In this document: positions 25,751-41,200 of the stretch, piece after piece | How positions within the stretch are numbered: the stretch's first letter is position 1 | Layout of the letters: the number at the start of each line of letters is the position of its first letter | Assembly: GCA_004026145.2 (NCBI GenBank) | Contig: CP034979.1 | Location: forward strand, 4,878,701 to 4,942,700 | Direction: 5' to 3' | Length of the DNA: 64,000 nucleotides | DNA from: Takifugu bimaculatus | Taxonomy: Eukaryota; Chordata; Actinopteri; Tetraodontiformes; Tetraodontidae | The notes under the pieces: generated by a model | The model's database searches: none | What the model saw: the letters and a program-made list of their open reading frames with translations, nothing else | What the model was told of the DNA's origin: nothing | Position numbers and translations under genes: made by a program

Positions 25751-28700
25751 TCAAAATGCCTGCAGTGGGACGCTCTGCAAGAACTGTGGCCCAGACGCAG
25801 AACCCAAAAGAACTGGTGCCAGCCTCAGCAAGTCTCTGACAGGGACGCCCATCTGGCTGCTACGTGACAACAAATCTCCGAGGGAGCGGCAGCCTGCAGG
25901 AGAGAGACCTTCAGATCATTCTTAACCCAAAACAATAAGATGTAATACACAGTTTTAGGAAGTATTACAAGGCAAAAACTCTATTACTGACATAAGAATT
26001 CATCTTAATATATACAGATTGCCACAGTTATGGCTACTCAAGATGGAGAAAGGTTTTCCACAGTGGAGCAGTTTAATGGAGTCATAAGATAAATTTGAGA
26101 GGGAAACAATAAGATAAGATGTGTAGCTTGGCATACAACAGCAAGGGTTTCTTTCCCACTACATTTATGGAAGAATTTCATCAGTTTAAATGAAATATGA
26201 TTGTCCTACCCTCCAGCTGTATGTGAGTGTGGCGGAGACAGGGGATGGAGCGGTACACCAGAAAGCAGGCCAGCATGGTGGACAGGGCACTCTTGGGGAG
26301 GGCTTCACCCCTCAAATATGACCTCAAAACTGAGCTATTACCTGGGAATGAAAAGACAAATCGGGAAAACAAGTGTGTTGCTTTTGAGGTTTAAGTGCTC
26401 CAGCAGTTAGGCAGAAAATTAAATCCCAAGGTACTGAAAGTTCCACTCTGCATCGACTTTTCAGAATCAGAATTGTAATAATAGATAAAAGTGACGAGAG
26501 CTGATAATCATAAATTAGCACCATAGTGCTGCAGGTGTGAAGAGGCATGATGATACCTTTGACTTGTTTTCGTGATTACAGTCGTGTCCAACTACAATAC
26601 TTCACCTGTTTGCCACACCACCAAAAACAGGTATTACTTTGATTGTGTGTGAGCACAAGTCTTTGATCAAATGTGATTGTTCAGTGTGTAGTACACAGCC
26701 TGTCCTGACATGACTGTGCTGCACAAGAACAATTCAGGACACGCATTCAGTCAGGTGACATCTGAAGATGTAAGAAAATGTACACGTGTGGTTTGAAACC
26801 AAATTGCATCCATCTTCTGCCCTGTCTCACCTTTGAGCCAGGTGTCTAATGCCACGTCCACCATGTTCTTCATGACAGGCAGAAACTCGGAGGTGAGCAG
26901 GGCGTCGTGGTGTTTAGCGGGGCCGCGCATCACTCTGCTGTTCCACAGCTCAACAACCAGACGCAGCTGCCACAGGGGGAAGGTCTGCAGCAGGTCGCCC
27001 CGACTCACAGCACGAACTGCCTGAGCAATACAGCAGGAACCATGAACGCAACATACATTTAATAATGTCTTGTGCTTGTCCAGGTTGCATTCAGGAAATC
27101 AGTTTACGCATGTTTGTGTTACCTGCTCAATAGCAATATATGTAGGCAGCATCTCTGGACATTCCTGTGTCACACATTCATACAGCATTGCAGAGAACAG
27201 CAGCAGGGAATCTGCTCTCTGCAAAACAGCCCAGAAATTGTGCTCAAAACACATACGCTGAAAAAGACTCTACAAAGTAAATATCAAACACATGTTGTAC
27301 TTCTCTATTAAAATTATATGTACAAACTGTATATGGTGCAAAACAAATTCTAAATAACTGCCATTATTGAATTCTCCAAGTTGTTAAATTCAATTATAAA
27401 GCGTTATGCTAGAAAATAGGAAAAAGTTTCCAGTTTAATAGGAAAGCTGGAAAGCATGACCTCCAACAATCCAACAGAAATTACCCTGTAGCTGCGATGA
27501 AGCAGCCTCTTTACTTAGAAATCAGGAGTCAAGTGATTAATAAGCAAATTAAGCAGTGAACAGGACAATTCTGTTGAAAGTGTTTATGACCTTCTGAAGG
27601 AGTCACGTCAGAGAAACTTGACATGAATATAAAAGGCAAATTAAAGGTACTGAATATAAGCTCAATAAAGCTTTTATGCTGCATGCATCTTTATTTTATA
27701 AAAATCATGGAATGTGCAAAATTTCAACCTTCTCTCCACCATTTTTAATCATTCACCTCCTAACTGTGAATTATTTGCGTGAGCAACAGTCTAAATGTAT
27801 CATACAAGCATGATCATATGTGTTTTAACAGAAAGTGCCTATTTGTGCAGCTCAACACTGAAAGAGCACTCTGCTTTTACATTTTAACTTACAAAGGATG
27901 GATTATGACGAGTTAACCCTGAGTTCAATCCTTTAAACTTGGCCACACATCATTCTGTTGTGATGTATACATCTAAATAACACGGTTCAAAGTAAGCCAT
28001 GATTCTGTAATTCTGGGTTTTAGACACATCAAACACGGCCCAGGCTAACTGCGGACAGTAAAATAACTCCAGGAACATTCATGTACGTCGATTTCAATGT
28101 CTGAACTTACAAAATTGTTGTCTTCAGATGTTTTACAGAAAAATTTGGCAAAGGAAATCAAGGCAGGCTCCGAGGTGAAAGTGGAGATGGCTTCAGGCTG
28201 CAGAAACATAACCGAAAAATATTTTAAATCCTGAGTAGTGGGGGGGGGGATGCAGAAGATATGAACAATGGTCACCACAAAGGGACAAGGAGAATTAGCA
28301 AAGGGAAGGAAGCTGAAAGACATACAGGCATAACAGTAATAAGAGAGAACAGGTGGAATAAATTGAGGTTTTTTGTCCACCCTGATCAGACCTGCAGGTG
28401 TGCTGACGGCAAACACTGAGGCCATCAGGTATCCAGTAATAGTCTGTCAGCTCTCAGCTGCCCAGTGAACCAGCAGTGACAACCTGACAAACCACTGGGG
28501 AGGAGCACAATTCAATTCCATTCACTTCTGCTTGGACTGTGTTTCGGGAGAGATGCTCTTAAATGTGTTGCTTCGGTACAAAGCAAACTTATCAAAGATG
28601 ATTATTTTAGAAGGCAAAATCAAACTTATGATCATAACTTACAATAATTGTTTTGTATTACTGACAAGTGATAAATTTATGCAATTGAGATGCATATATT

Positions 28701-31700
28701 GTGCTTATATCTGGAAACCCTGTAAAGATCAGACACTAATTTACACCAGAGCAGCCAGAGGTGGTGGTGGTGTCGATTACTCCATTATGTTGCCGAACCT
28801 TTTAGGCAAAACAAGAATTATCCCAATCAGATGCTCAAACCACAAGTCCTTTGCGCCGTTTTAACACAAGGGAGCAGCTACTCTACTTGTTTCACATGTC
28901 TGAAGGGCCGAGAAAAAATTCTAGGGAAGCTACTCTGAGGCATCAGTGATCTCATGACCATCCATGATGGGTAGAGCAGAGACCAGCTTCACCTTCATGT
29001 CTTAATGCCGTCCACACCAGTGGTCCATTACATTGCTGTTATGTTTATTTGGGGTCTTTGAATAGGTATTGTTTCTTTCTTCCACGGTAAGACCATTTCA
29101 CCAATCTCACCTTGAAAGCTTGAACTCCAGAGTTGCGTTGGTTAACGGTGGAAGCCAGCAGGCTCTTCCAGCCTTGAGGGTCATCTTTATAGGGCAACTG
29201 ACCAGCACGAAGCTTCACGTACAGCACTCCATCTCTGGACAGGATGGACCTGAGGAAAAATATATAAATAGTGTCCCTTTAATCAATCAACACAGGTGCA
29301 ATCAAATAAATAGATAAGATTAGACCTGCTCATTAAGGATAAAGACTGCTTTTATTGATGAGTGACTGCTGGAAACCTGTGGTTTCAATTAACACGTTTG
29401 TGGTCAACCGATTATATATAAAAAATAAAAAATATAAAAAAGTCTTCTCATACTTTAGATGCTGTGTGTCTTTGCTGAGATCTACAGACAGTTCCCAGTA
29501 TCTCGGTCCCTTCACCTTCACCTGAAACACAGTAAAAATTAACAAAAAGGTAAGAACATGCTAACATCATCTACAAATAATGTGCCTGGCAGATAGAATC
29601 GACTAATCCAGCCCCAGCAAAAAATACTCAAGCAAAAAGTGCTGTCAGACTTCACCCGTTTGAGAAGGTGCAGCTCAGGAAGCAACGTGGGAGCCATCAA
29701 CTCTATCGTCGTCTCATCGTACCATCTTGTTTTCTGAAACAAAGGTGGCAACAGAATAACTCAACTATACTTCCATGATGGAAAGCTCCAACAGCACTAT
29801 GTAATGAGTGCGCGTCAGTTGCTCCTCAGAGAAGAGGCCTGTTGCACATTTGCTTTTCTCTTTCATCTTTCAAATGATGTAGGTTTTATAGAGTTCAACT
29901 TTTTTATACACCAAAGAACAAATTACAGAGCTACAAAATCAGGATAATGAGGAGAAAGGCAAAAGCAACGTGATAAATGATGTTAGTGTGTATCTGGTGT
30001 ACAGCGTTCTATGTCTTAAAGTCCCACAGTAAAGCCTGCCCCCTAGTGTTTAAGGATCGTGTGAGGTACAAGTTAAATATTTGCACGTAACAGAAGTAAC
30101 TTTATGTTTGGGAATGCACATTTTTGTTGATTTATTTTTCCAATTCTTCGTTGCCAATCCCCCCCCCCCCGCAATTCACCTTATAGGTGACTTCTAACAG
30201 GGCATAGCATGGTTTTAGGTTGTCAACATCCACAGGGACAAGCAGGCGTGGCTCTGCAGCCAGAACAGCCAGGTGACGCAAGGCCTGCAGGTGGTACCTG
30301 CAAAAATATGAGTAGAAAAGCTTTGATTACTGCAGTTACCTAAGAGAGAAAATTCCAGGAATAAACAATATTAACAAAAAAAATCAACACTTTATTCTCA
30401 CCGGTTGTCAGTACTGTGAGCTGGGAAGTGTGGATACAATGCACACAAGAGAGCAGCAATGGCTGAATTTGAAGTACTCAAAGTGTATCTGAAGCAAAAT
30501 AAGATCAAACACCTTGAACACCTTCATTGTAGATGAATACTAACCTGTCGTTGGTTCTGGAACGACAGAAGTATACGTGAGCACAAAACTTACCTGCCTC
30601 CTCCCAAGAAAAGGAGACCCAAAGCCATGTGATGAGCCATGTGGAATCCGTAGTTCATCTCACCACCAGTTCGCTTGTGTAAGAAGCGACAGAGCTGCAA
30701 AACCTTCAGGTTCCCAGTGCCAGACATCACCATGGACATGGCCAGCAGAATCATTGACAGACCAGTCTGTAGATTGTAGTAGCCTGTCTGTTACAGGGAC
30801 ATGTTGATATGTCAACAGCCCGAAGAAAAGAAAAAAACTTAAAGCCAAAAATATATAACAATGACCCTTTATCATCAACTTAAGCACTTACAACAGCAGG
30901 TGTGCTAGCAAAGAACATGTTCTTCATAAAGGTTCTTGCAAACTCATACAGACAGTCAAAGGCGTCAGAGTTTGCAGAGCCAGCAAAGCGTAAACCCAAT
31001 GCCAAACAAGCCCCCGCAGTTATGTAGTCCTGAACTTGGCTGAGGAAAAAACACATAACATGTCAGAGATGGGATAAAATTTAAGTTGATTCTCTTATTT
31101 TATGTTTTAACGTAACAATGAAGTGATGCCAAAGGAGAAGATGTACGGTAATGACGGAGCACTCACGTCATTGTCTCCACGTTGATGTCTTCTAAAGGGT
31201 CAACTGACTCTCTTATAATCTAAAAGAAAACCCCAAAACAATCAAGGCTTACATGTTAGTGACCCAAATGTTTTTTCCTGCTGGTTTTGAACAAATCCCA
31301 GTGAATATCAACTGGTGAACAATTACCGTACATCCAAACAAATTGTTTCTGTTTCAAAAGAATTCAGTGTGATTTAGAGCAGATTTGCTGGTGCAGTGAG
31401 GTTAACCATAATATCAAATACTGTAAAGGCTCAAAAAAATCAACATCAATCACTAAAATTACTGAATCTCTTGAATAAGTGAGAGAAAGAACTTTTACTA
31501 GACAAAATTCTTTACATGTCAGAGTGACTTGGTGTTTAAAATTTGTCAGAGCAATCTGTGTGAATGTGTGTGTTCTCACCTGAGGCATATTGCTCTTGAC
31601 CCACTCAGCATTAGGCAGGATTTCATCCCACATGATTATACTCCGAGCAAGAGTCTGTGAGGACAAAGAAAGACAGGATATCAGGCAGACAGACCATAGA

Positions 31701-34700
31701 AAGGTGGCAAAAGTACAGACAGGAAAATGTGTATGAGCACACACTCTCATAGTGGCACACTAACCCTCAACAGCAAGAACTCGGGCTTGATAAAATCCAG
31801 TAGGAACCAGGTATCTGGAGGTTTCAGCCAATCAGCTATGGCACTAGCGAGCAAAAACAGGAAGAGACAAGAAGGTGTTAATGTCCACCTTTGCAAAACT
31901 CTCAACCAATACACAGACAGCATTATATGAGGACTAAAAAACAGAGGAACCTCTTGACCAAAACCAGGAAACTACAACTACAGTTACTGAAAAATAAAGT
32001 TTTGATTTGATCCCTGTGAGGTAAGATTTGCGCAATGCTTAGCTGATGAGAACTAGATGATGACTATGGCCAACAATTAAGCACTTCTTCCAAACAGACA
32101 CCTGTTGTTGGTCTTGAGGTAGATCATGGCAAGGGCCAACGTGGCACCGGGGCATGTCACATCTACGTTTATAGTGTCACCCTCCTGGAAATAAAGTATT
32201 CACATTTGAAAATGTTTTTCTCTTGTTGAAAACATAACTATTTATTAGATAAAAAGAACAGAAATTACAAAATGAGACAAGGATCTATCCAATTACCTTG
32301 ATCTGGTAGCTTGGAGATTTGTGTCTCTCCCTGCTGGCTCCAGCCTGAGCTCTGCGGTGACCCCCCACCATATACTGGTACAACTGTTCTGGGACATTCA
32401 GGTCTGTCATTCCAATCAGGTTACTGCCATGCTACAAAAAAATAAAAATAAAGACATGGTGGTTGCAGGGAAAATGATCATAAAATTGACACAACAATTA
32501 GAGTAAAAAATAGGAAGAAGCAAAAAAAAAAAAAAAAAATGTAGATATAATCCTTTAAAGTATGTAATCTATTCCGGCAGAAGAAACTGTGCAGTTACAC
32601 TGACACAGACATGAGAATAACAGATTGTTGGTGTGAGTTACCCCGAGGCAGACCATGCCCAAGGCCAGACCAGCAGCTAACGAGTATGATTCTCTGTCCG
32701 TGCAGTACTCCATCTCTGGTCCAGGCGGACGACCTAAGAATCCAATGTTATGAAGAAAACCCAGGTAAGGCAAGTTTGGCTATGTTTTTTTCTCCCAACT
32801 GTGACTTTTATGTAAGCATTTTATATAAGTAATCAGGCAGTGAAAAATATTAAGACACAGCTGTTCAGTTAACATATTAATTCTAAGAATTCAGAGAACT
32901 TGAAAGGCAAATAAGCATACAAATCTAGGAGATGAAATGTAACACACGCTCACACACAGACACAGACCTATCTCAGAAAGCAAGACTTCAGCATTGTGTC
33001 TGTGTCCTGTTCCCTGGTACACCAGCCCAATACCAATTACAGCAGCAACCTGCAGAACAGAAAACAGGAATTTAAAAGCCCATTCAGAATTTAATTTCTA
33101 TTTGTGTATGTATATAATTGTGCGTTTTTCCACACTCGTGTGGAATAATGAACACCGACACGCTATCAGCCATGTAATCCACATAATCACCATGTATACC
33201 AAAGTTTGACTGCCCAAATCTATTGTTTTCTTCTAAATATCCTCCCCACTCTTTAAAATACCTGAACGTTGTGTGGAACATCCAACTCGGTGGAAGTGGG
33301 TGGAAGAAGTGCAGGGATGTGTATGCTAAGCAGGCGAGTAATTGACATGTCCATGGTGCCCAGTTTGGCTGAAGACACACCAAGAAGAAGCCCAATGCTG
33401 GTCATCTCGTGGCCCTGATGGTGTCAAACAGAAAGAAAGTTGTTAAGTAACTGTAGATCTTTAGAAAATTGAAGACCAAAACATGTATTTTACTTTCAGA
33501 GAAGGGACATTTTGGGGATGTAAGGTCATTTTGGCTGGTTCTCACTACGTTAAAAGTCTCTTTGAGGGTTAAGCCTTGCTTATTAGGGTAAAGATTCTAA
33601 TATGTAATATAAACGAATAGCATTTGTTGTGATGGGTAGGGTTAGGGTAGGAATATGTGTGTGTCTGTGTGTTTTCTGACTTCTGAATAAACTAGACCCA
33701 AAATTTAATTGGATTTTCTTCAGAGGAGAAATATACTTGTCTTAATCAATTCTACAACATGCTAAGCATATTACACACGAATAGTAAAACCACAGGTAAA
33801 CTATGACAAACAATGCCACAGTCTTCACCTGTATTTTGTAAAAGGTATCTAGCTGAAAAACTGGAATGCTCAGAAGATGAATGCAGAAACACCTCCACAT
33901 CCTCTCAAAAACCACAGCCATAGAAAATTCTAATGAACTGATAGAAAGTATGTCACAGAAAAGCGTCACACAAACACAGAAATTCTGAAACCAACCTCTT
34001 TTTACGCTAGACTCTTGTGTGCAAACGTTCGTCGTCAGTGTTAGTAAAAGACAACATTCAAGGACGACAAACTGATCTATGTAATTTGTGTTCATCTTTT
34101 GACTTCAGTTGAAAAGCATAATTTATATAAAATAAATAAATAAAATATATGCAATGATGTCAGATAGATTTAAACAGCCTCTGATCTAAACTGTAAAAAA
34201 AATGTAAAGAAATTGCAAATAAGGACTTAATTGCAATGATAATTCTTTTGTTCTTTCATAGGAGTTAAATTGCAGGGCCAGCTTTGTCTGTGTTTCAATG
34301 AGGCAGAATGGTTACTCTATCTTAAACCGCATTTCTAGAATCTAGTCTTTTGTAATCTGGCAAAAACATGGTTTGACATGCGCCATCCTGTTGTTTTTCT
34401 CACATGAAAGGTGGGACGATTCAACTCAGTTCGAAGTTCTCAGAGGACTAAGTTTCATTTTGACTAACTGCCTCGCTTCTCATACAACTTTACATCTCTC
34501 ATTTACTGTCATATAGAAAACAATGTGTAATTGTGTGTGTGTTAAATGAGGACAGGGTAGTGACAAGAAAAAATATCGACAATTATCACTAAGCCAAGGT
34601 GTGAGCTGCGTAAAGATCTAAGTGTGTTTAGCACTCTGTACCTTAGTGAGGTAGTCATGTATGTTGAGCGTGGCTAGCTTAGTGAGGTGGCCATTGAGGC

Positions 34701-35977
34701 CCAGAGCCATAAGAAAGCCTGCATATTCATTGGCAAGCTCAGGGCTCTTTGGCTTGTTGTAGGCTATCCAGGCTGAATCCACCTAAAAAAAAAGGAGAAA
34801 GTTTGCAATGTAAAAATAAAGTGGAGCAAAAATTTCTTTTTGAAAATAAAAATAATGTTTATTATTGACTAGCATGTATTATGTTTTTACTTTCAAAACG
34901 GCCTAATGACCACAAATGCTGACACAGACCTGTGAAGCAGGAGCTATTTTGAGTCCAGCAGCTACCCCATTATGGAAGCTGGCCCAGCTGGTCATGTTGG
35001 GAGGAACATCAATATTCCCGCTGTTCAGATCTACTGTAGTGTTCCTTGGAGGGGCTCGGCCTTTGCAGAATAAAAAAAAAACATTTGTACAAAAAATCCC
35101 GAGGTTGTGCAAAGATGGGTGCATTATACATGGACTCAACGTAATATGTACGAACCATAGCCAGTCTATAAACCAGGCATTTTATGCGAGTTAAACATCA
35201 ATACACTAAAATTACCTGTAAGGTTGAGTTTTGGAAGAGGTAAAGGGTCCGTTGGTACCGGTTGATAGGAGAAGAGCGTAAAGAAGCCTCGGCCAACAGG
35301 TAGTGCCATGGTCCTCTGGCACAGCTGCAGGAGTCTGAAGAAGACACAAGGCGTTTATGTAAAGATCAGGTAAATCAAACTCCGGAACACGTAGAGACTC
35401 TGAGTCAAAATAATCTATATAATTGACAGAAGATGACGGCCACCCATGATTACAGGAGGCACCCAAATGATTTCTCCTAAGATAGAGTCCAGGAGAGGAC
35501 AGAGCTTGAGACAAGTACGAGATCTACAGCTGAAAACTGATCCATTTTCAGAATGTTTTTTCCTAGGTGGGAAAAAACCAACTGACGGGATAAAAAAATT
35601 ATACATTATAATTTCAGATTTTGTCTCAATTTTGCTGAAAAACACTAGTCGGGGCAAACAAAAAAGTGATACTCACTTGTTCTCTTTCTCTTCTATGTAC
35701 TCATGGTCAGAAACCTCCGGTAACTGGACCACGTTGACCCTCACTGGCCTGGAACTCTGCAAAAGCCTCCTAACTTCTTGGACTCTAAGATCATGACTCC
35801 AGATTAGTCCTGTGACCTGGAATAAAAAGTTGAACTCAGGCCTCTACTGACTTTCTGTTGAAAGGTAAAAGTGATTAAAGCACTGGGTACCGCTTGAATA
35901 ATGTCTGACATCCCGTCTTCTTCCTCATCTGGCTCTGTTGTTGCAGGAGGCTCCAGGGGTACCCCAGAACCAACAGA
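25751..35977 (-). CDS. anapc1: anapc1 exons 28-52: PC-repeat domain and C-terminus
   Basis: Exons: 35891-35977, 35677-35816, 35216-35334, 34930-35060, 34642-34782, 33262-33414, 32968-33049, 32642-32733, 32297-32431, 32102-32184, 31765-31843, 31580-31654, 31167-31219, 30892-31039, 30594-30787, 30402-30488, 30180-30297, 29656-29733, 29454-29521, 29111-29249, 28111-28197, 27123-27218, 26831-27020, 26210-26341, 25751-25893. This is the most conserved part. It contains the proteasome/cyclosome repeats, seen as recurring Gly/Ala/Leu-rich helices such as EYAGFLMALGLNGHL, GLLLGVSSAKLGTMDM, AAVIGIGLVYQGTGHR and MAHHMALGLLFLGGG, which in human APC1 form an alpha-solenoid ring. A nearly invariant block, TTVDLNSGNIDVPPNMTSW, is in exon 31. 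Exon 28 keeps an acidic linker (EPDEEEDGMSD). The stop is TGA at 25751-25753, after an extension of about 12 residues beyond the human-like end. Confidence 0.95.
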
Positions 35978-38193
35978 CTGGAGACAATTTATTCCACACA
36001 TTCAAGTTAAAGCTACCCACCAAACTAATATTGGTATAAAAATAAATCAATTTTGGCTCTAAATCATTTCAAATTAATTCAGCTAGACAGAAGCCTTTTC
36101 ATATATGTAATTAATTATAAGTGAGTTAATCATTTTTGCAGATGCATTGCTTGTAAGCAAAATGGGCCCTTCTGACAACACAGCAAAATGTGTTAAACTA
36201 AGCATATACAGTATCTCCCTCTATGGTCAGAGCTCAAGCAGCAAATAAATCTGTTCTGCTTCAACATTTCATAAACAATGGCAGGTGAGTCGGGGTCATT
36301 CATACAATATTACATTGTGACCACAGTTAGTGGAACATGAATTCTAGCAGCCAGGATCAAGAGTACGGTAGCTGTTTCACTCACAGATTTGCTCTTCGCC
36401 AGCGTCATTTTATGGGCTTGTTTGGTCAGATCCTGTCGTCCAATGAGCAAGCAAACATCCTCTGACCAGTCAGGGCACGGCTGCTCCCGGCAACGATAGA
36501 TGGCCTCCCTGATGGGCAACGCCACCCCAAAGGGGACAGACTCCAGGTCCTTTAAGGTGAAGCCTAAATCACGAAGTAAAACAATCAGGAGAAAATAAAA
36601 CAAGTGACTTTCAGTTGAAGACTGCCTGCACTGAATTAAACTTGTTTAGATCATCAAAATTATGAAGCGTGAAGTAAAAAATGTCTACATTTCTAATAAT
36701 ACCTTCTCTTGCACATTCCATTTTAGATTTCTTAAACACCTGCTGACTCTTACCCTCTGAGGTGAGCCAACCACCAGCTGCTCAGCCAGGTTCCCACTGC
36801 AGATCTTCAGGTTGCTTGGTCTAGATTCGAAAAGCAAAAATCACACATACAATGTTCAAACAACAAGTGAAGAAAATATAAAATGGAAATGAAAGAAACA
36901 TAAAATTCTTAAATCTCTTTCAAACTACTCAAAAAATTATTTTCATGATTTTTCATACAATGATGTATGAAAAATGGTTTCAGAACTACCACAATCTGGT
37001 CTTGAAACTTGTTTAAATACCGTATATGCATGCAGACTTCTACAGTTCCCTTTTTTGGATGAACTGGTGGCAAATTTAATTCAAAAAGAAGAATCTGGAT
37101 CTGGATGGTGACCAAAATCAGTTCCTCAAGAGCATTAATGCATTTGATCAAATCATAGTAATAAGCTATTACTCAAATAATACAAAATAAGGTAAATGAT
37201 ATAAATTCACAAATCGGATGTGCTTTTTTTTTTAGTTCTGTTCTTTACGAATAAAATTTTAAATAAAAATATACAGTAAAAATATCTTTCATAATGAGTA
37301 AGAACTTGTAAGTATTGTTATTTTCTCTATTTATAAGTTGAAGTACCTTTTATACAGCACATCACTTGTGCGAGACTTCTGACCTGTGGGAAGAGAATAA
37401 TGATAAAGATAGAGATAAGAGAGACAGCAGGTAAAAAAAAGGTCAATGGGTTTACTGGTCTTTTCTCATTTTACCCTGTTAAATTATACCCAACACATTT
37501 ACACTGCACTTGAAGGAAACACCTAATCTGAGCGAACTGGAGTATTTTCAATTGTTGCTAAAATGTGGTACTGAACAGAAGAGGCACTCCATCTACAGGT
37601 TAAATGAAGGTGACAATTTGTTCCAGATGAGTGGAGGACAGCAGGTCACTGTGTGCACGTTTGGTTTTGTTTTGTTGCTGAAAAATGTCAAGATAAAGCA
37701 GGGAGAGAATTCCCACAAAGTCAATGACCACTTCTCTGTCATACCTCCAGCTAATTGCTGTCACCTCAGCAATATACTGCTTTGCCTTTTGTCAAAGCAA
37801 AAACAAGCAAAGTCAAGTGACCGGTGAACCTGCGTCATTATAATTCACCTTTCTTTCTGTGTTATAGGAGCCTGAAGCAGGAACTGATGGGGCTGAGATG
37901 CAATAATGACAGCTTGTCAATATATGTGCACAAATGCAGACAAACAATGAGAGGGCTACACCAAACATTTACAATGATCCCCCAAGGTAAATGATAAAAA
38001 AAATACCTGCGGAGACCTTGGCCAGGTATTTTGAAATATCAGTTGAAGTAGCATTTTCATCTCCAGTGATGTAAAGAGCATAACTCTGAGAAGAAAACAC
38101 AGGCATATTTTCAGGACCATGACCAATACAGAAGCTCCCATTTTTTAACCTACATTTATTTCATCCCATCTAGGTGCTTTACCTGTGGAAGGT

Positions 38194-38272
<79 letters not shown>

Positions 38273-41200
38273 GTGATGTAAGGCAAAACAAGGAAAAACA
38301 TTTTTTTCCCAATAGTTAACCATGAATCTGAAGGGTTTCCACTGTTTATCAACACTCTCTCTCATCTGTCAGGAAAATAACCGCAAAAATACTAATCACA
38401 CATGTACAGTACATACTGTATCTCCAGCCATACCACTTCATAATTGCTCTTTATCTACAGTATGTACAGAAAAATAAATCAGTTACATGGTACACAAATA
38501 GATTATTGAACTGTCTCTACTAAAACTGACCTCTTTACCCTCACTTGCTTAGCAGAAAGTCTAAGAAACGGTGACCAACTAAGACAGCACAGACAGTGGA
38601 GTGTTTATTATTAAGAAGACAAGATAAAAGTTTAGAATGAATGTTTAGTTGTACCAAAACCAGCAGCCTGGTCCTCCAACAAATGCCAGGTAGGTAGGGG
38701 AATGGCTCCATATTGTCACCCCGCAAACAATTACTGAGCCAGCCGAGCACACAAGGAGGCTCCGTCCTCAGGAAGGACAGACGCTGCATCTGAGCAAAGA
38801 GCGCTGAGGATGGACCAGACGATAGGCATTAGGGAACACATCACAACATTACTCCATCATTGCTCAGCTCTGCTGTGTTAGAATAAAAGTATAACCAAGA
38901 AAAATCTTTCACCTGCAAGATAAAAATTTCTGTTTCATTTTGGGTTTCATTTTTAGGGGGATGACAGAGAGCATCAGTACTTACGCTGATTTCTGGTAAC
39001 TCTTACCGGTAAATTAAAATTCAGACTCCAATTTATCAGTTCTTCAGCTGCAGACCATTTAGCCTTAATTCAAAATGTCTGGTCTGTTTCCTGATTTGAT
39101 AACTCATGCAAGACTGTTAAAAAGGAGCCTTACTCTGGTCAATGATGCAGGTCTCATTGCAGCCAATAATTAATGAAGGGTAATCTCTCCAGTAAAGATC
39201 CACATACTCTTCCAACTGGAGATCTCTGCAGAAAAGGGAAAAACATTACATACATTCTGATACAATGGCAGATTTAATCACATATGCTGACAATATACAG
39301 CAGTGATTTTTGTCCTTCACTTCACCCACTGAATGAACAAGTATGTCTAATTTTCAATTATTGCATTTTGCTGCAGTAGTGTAGACAAAACACTCCCTAG
39401 CATCCAATTTGCTTCTGAAAAGTAATTTAACACAATTATTGTGTAAAAAAAGAAGCAGGAAACTAGCTCTGAGTCATTAGCCTTCTGCTTCAAATAATCA
39501 ATTGCTTTTAATCTTAGTGCAACCAACCAACAACCTCAATTGCATATGTTTATGTGTGAAGAATTAATAAGCAGTGATTCAATTCAGTAAAAGATTCCTC
39601 TGGGATGAATCTTAAATTGTTTTGCTTTTCTTAATCCTTTTTTTTCATCATATCCTTTTAAATTTTTTTAGACAGATTCTAGTGCATTGATTTTTACAAT
39701 ACTAATGGCCACACAACACCATTGATTTGTTTTAATTTTGCCACTTCCAAAAGTCTTCTACAAGAATAGTCTGAAGATACAAGGTGATCTAAGGTAAATG
39801 TAACTTTATATTTGTGTGTATTGCATTCCCTTAAAAATTCAAAAGAACTTTCCTCTTATTTAAATAATATTTTAAAAAAAACTGCAATAAAATGCAGTCC
39901 ACAATTTAACAAGGAACCAATTAGTCTGAAGCGTTCCAAACCCTCCCACTTAACCTGTTCATTTACTGTCATTCTCACCAATCACAGCGCTCACTTGACA
40001 TCGTGTTCAGGCTGGTTGCTATAGGTACAAATCATTTCAGACTTGTACACATGTACAGGCACAAGAGAAAAGATTGGTAAAAACTGCCGCCATCACTTTC
40101 TAGAATTATGAAGCCCAGATTCTCATAAGGAAGAAAGGTATTTTTTTTAATAATCATCAGATCCATAATCATTTTTGTACTCTATACCTCCCTCTTCTTT
40201 ATAATCCCAAACGGTAGGAATAAAATATGAAAACAGGTAGCTATTACCTGGCCAGCTGCTGTAACAGACAGACCAGCGACGCAGCCGTTTCTCTCTGCAA
40301 CTCATTTAGTTGCAGTTCCTGATAGAGCAGGTGAAGAACGTAGAAAAGCCCTGGGATGTGAGGGAAGAGTGGAGCTGAACTGTCCAGCTTCAGAGATGAA
40401 CTGGTGGGAGCAGACATCTGCAAAATACCAAAGGTAGAATCCTTTGATTCAGTTTTTACATTCCCAAGACCCTTTTTTTGTAAGGCTAATCTGGCCTTTA
40501 AAAACAACATGGCAGGTTTGCAGTTTGTGAACAAGTTTCCAAAAATTAACATCAAACTCCAAAAAAAAGGTACAAACAAAAAACGTTTTAAAACATAAAA
40601 TGTTGGGAAATCAAGTATTGCAGCATCAGAACCACGAAAAGTCAGTTACTTACAGGCGGCAACTCGCCAGTGTCAGTTCTGCATGTATTGCTGGAAACAC
40701 TAGCATCGACCGGGCCGGAGACCGGCTGGGAATTTAACTGACGGTGGTAATTAGACACCAGTAGGTAGTCCCAGTCCTTGAGAGAGTAAAGAAATAAAAA
40801 TAAATTATTATTATTATCAGGGCTTTCTGGAAAGGCCACATTTGCATTTTAAACTTATAAGCAAGTTCCAATAATTTTCAATTTGTGATTTAAATATATT
40901 GAGAGCATCTAAAGACATTCCCAGAATATTGTCTCTTTCTTTTTAATCTGTGGAGATCTGGGTTATTTGAATCTCAGTATATAGTTTGAGAGTTTCTCAT
41001 CGTGTTTTCTGAACCTCCTCTGCAGTTGAGACTCCTCTAACCTGGGCCAGCCTTCTGAGACTGCGGGTCAATTTGGACGAGACAATAACATCAAGATAAA
41101 GGATCAGATGTTCATGACACACCTCGTCAGAGCCACCGTCAGAAGGACGAGCTTTCTTTGCAGCAATCACCGGTGAGAGAGGCAATTTAAAGTGTAGCTT

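Noticed and set aside
33633..33651. GGTAGGGTTAGGGTAGG, resembling an interstitial telomere repeat
   Set aside because: There are only two imperfect TTAGGG units in an anapc1 intron, too short to matter.
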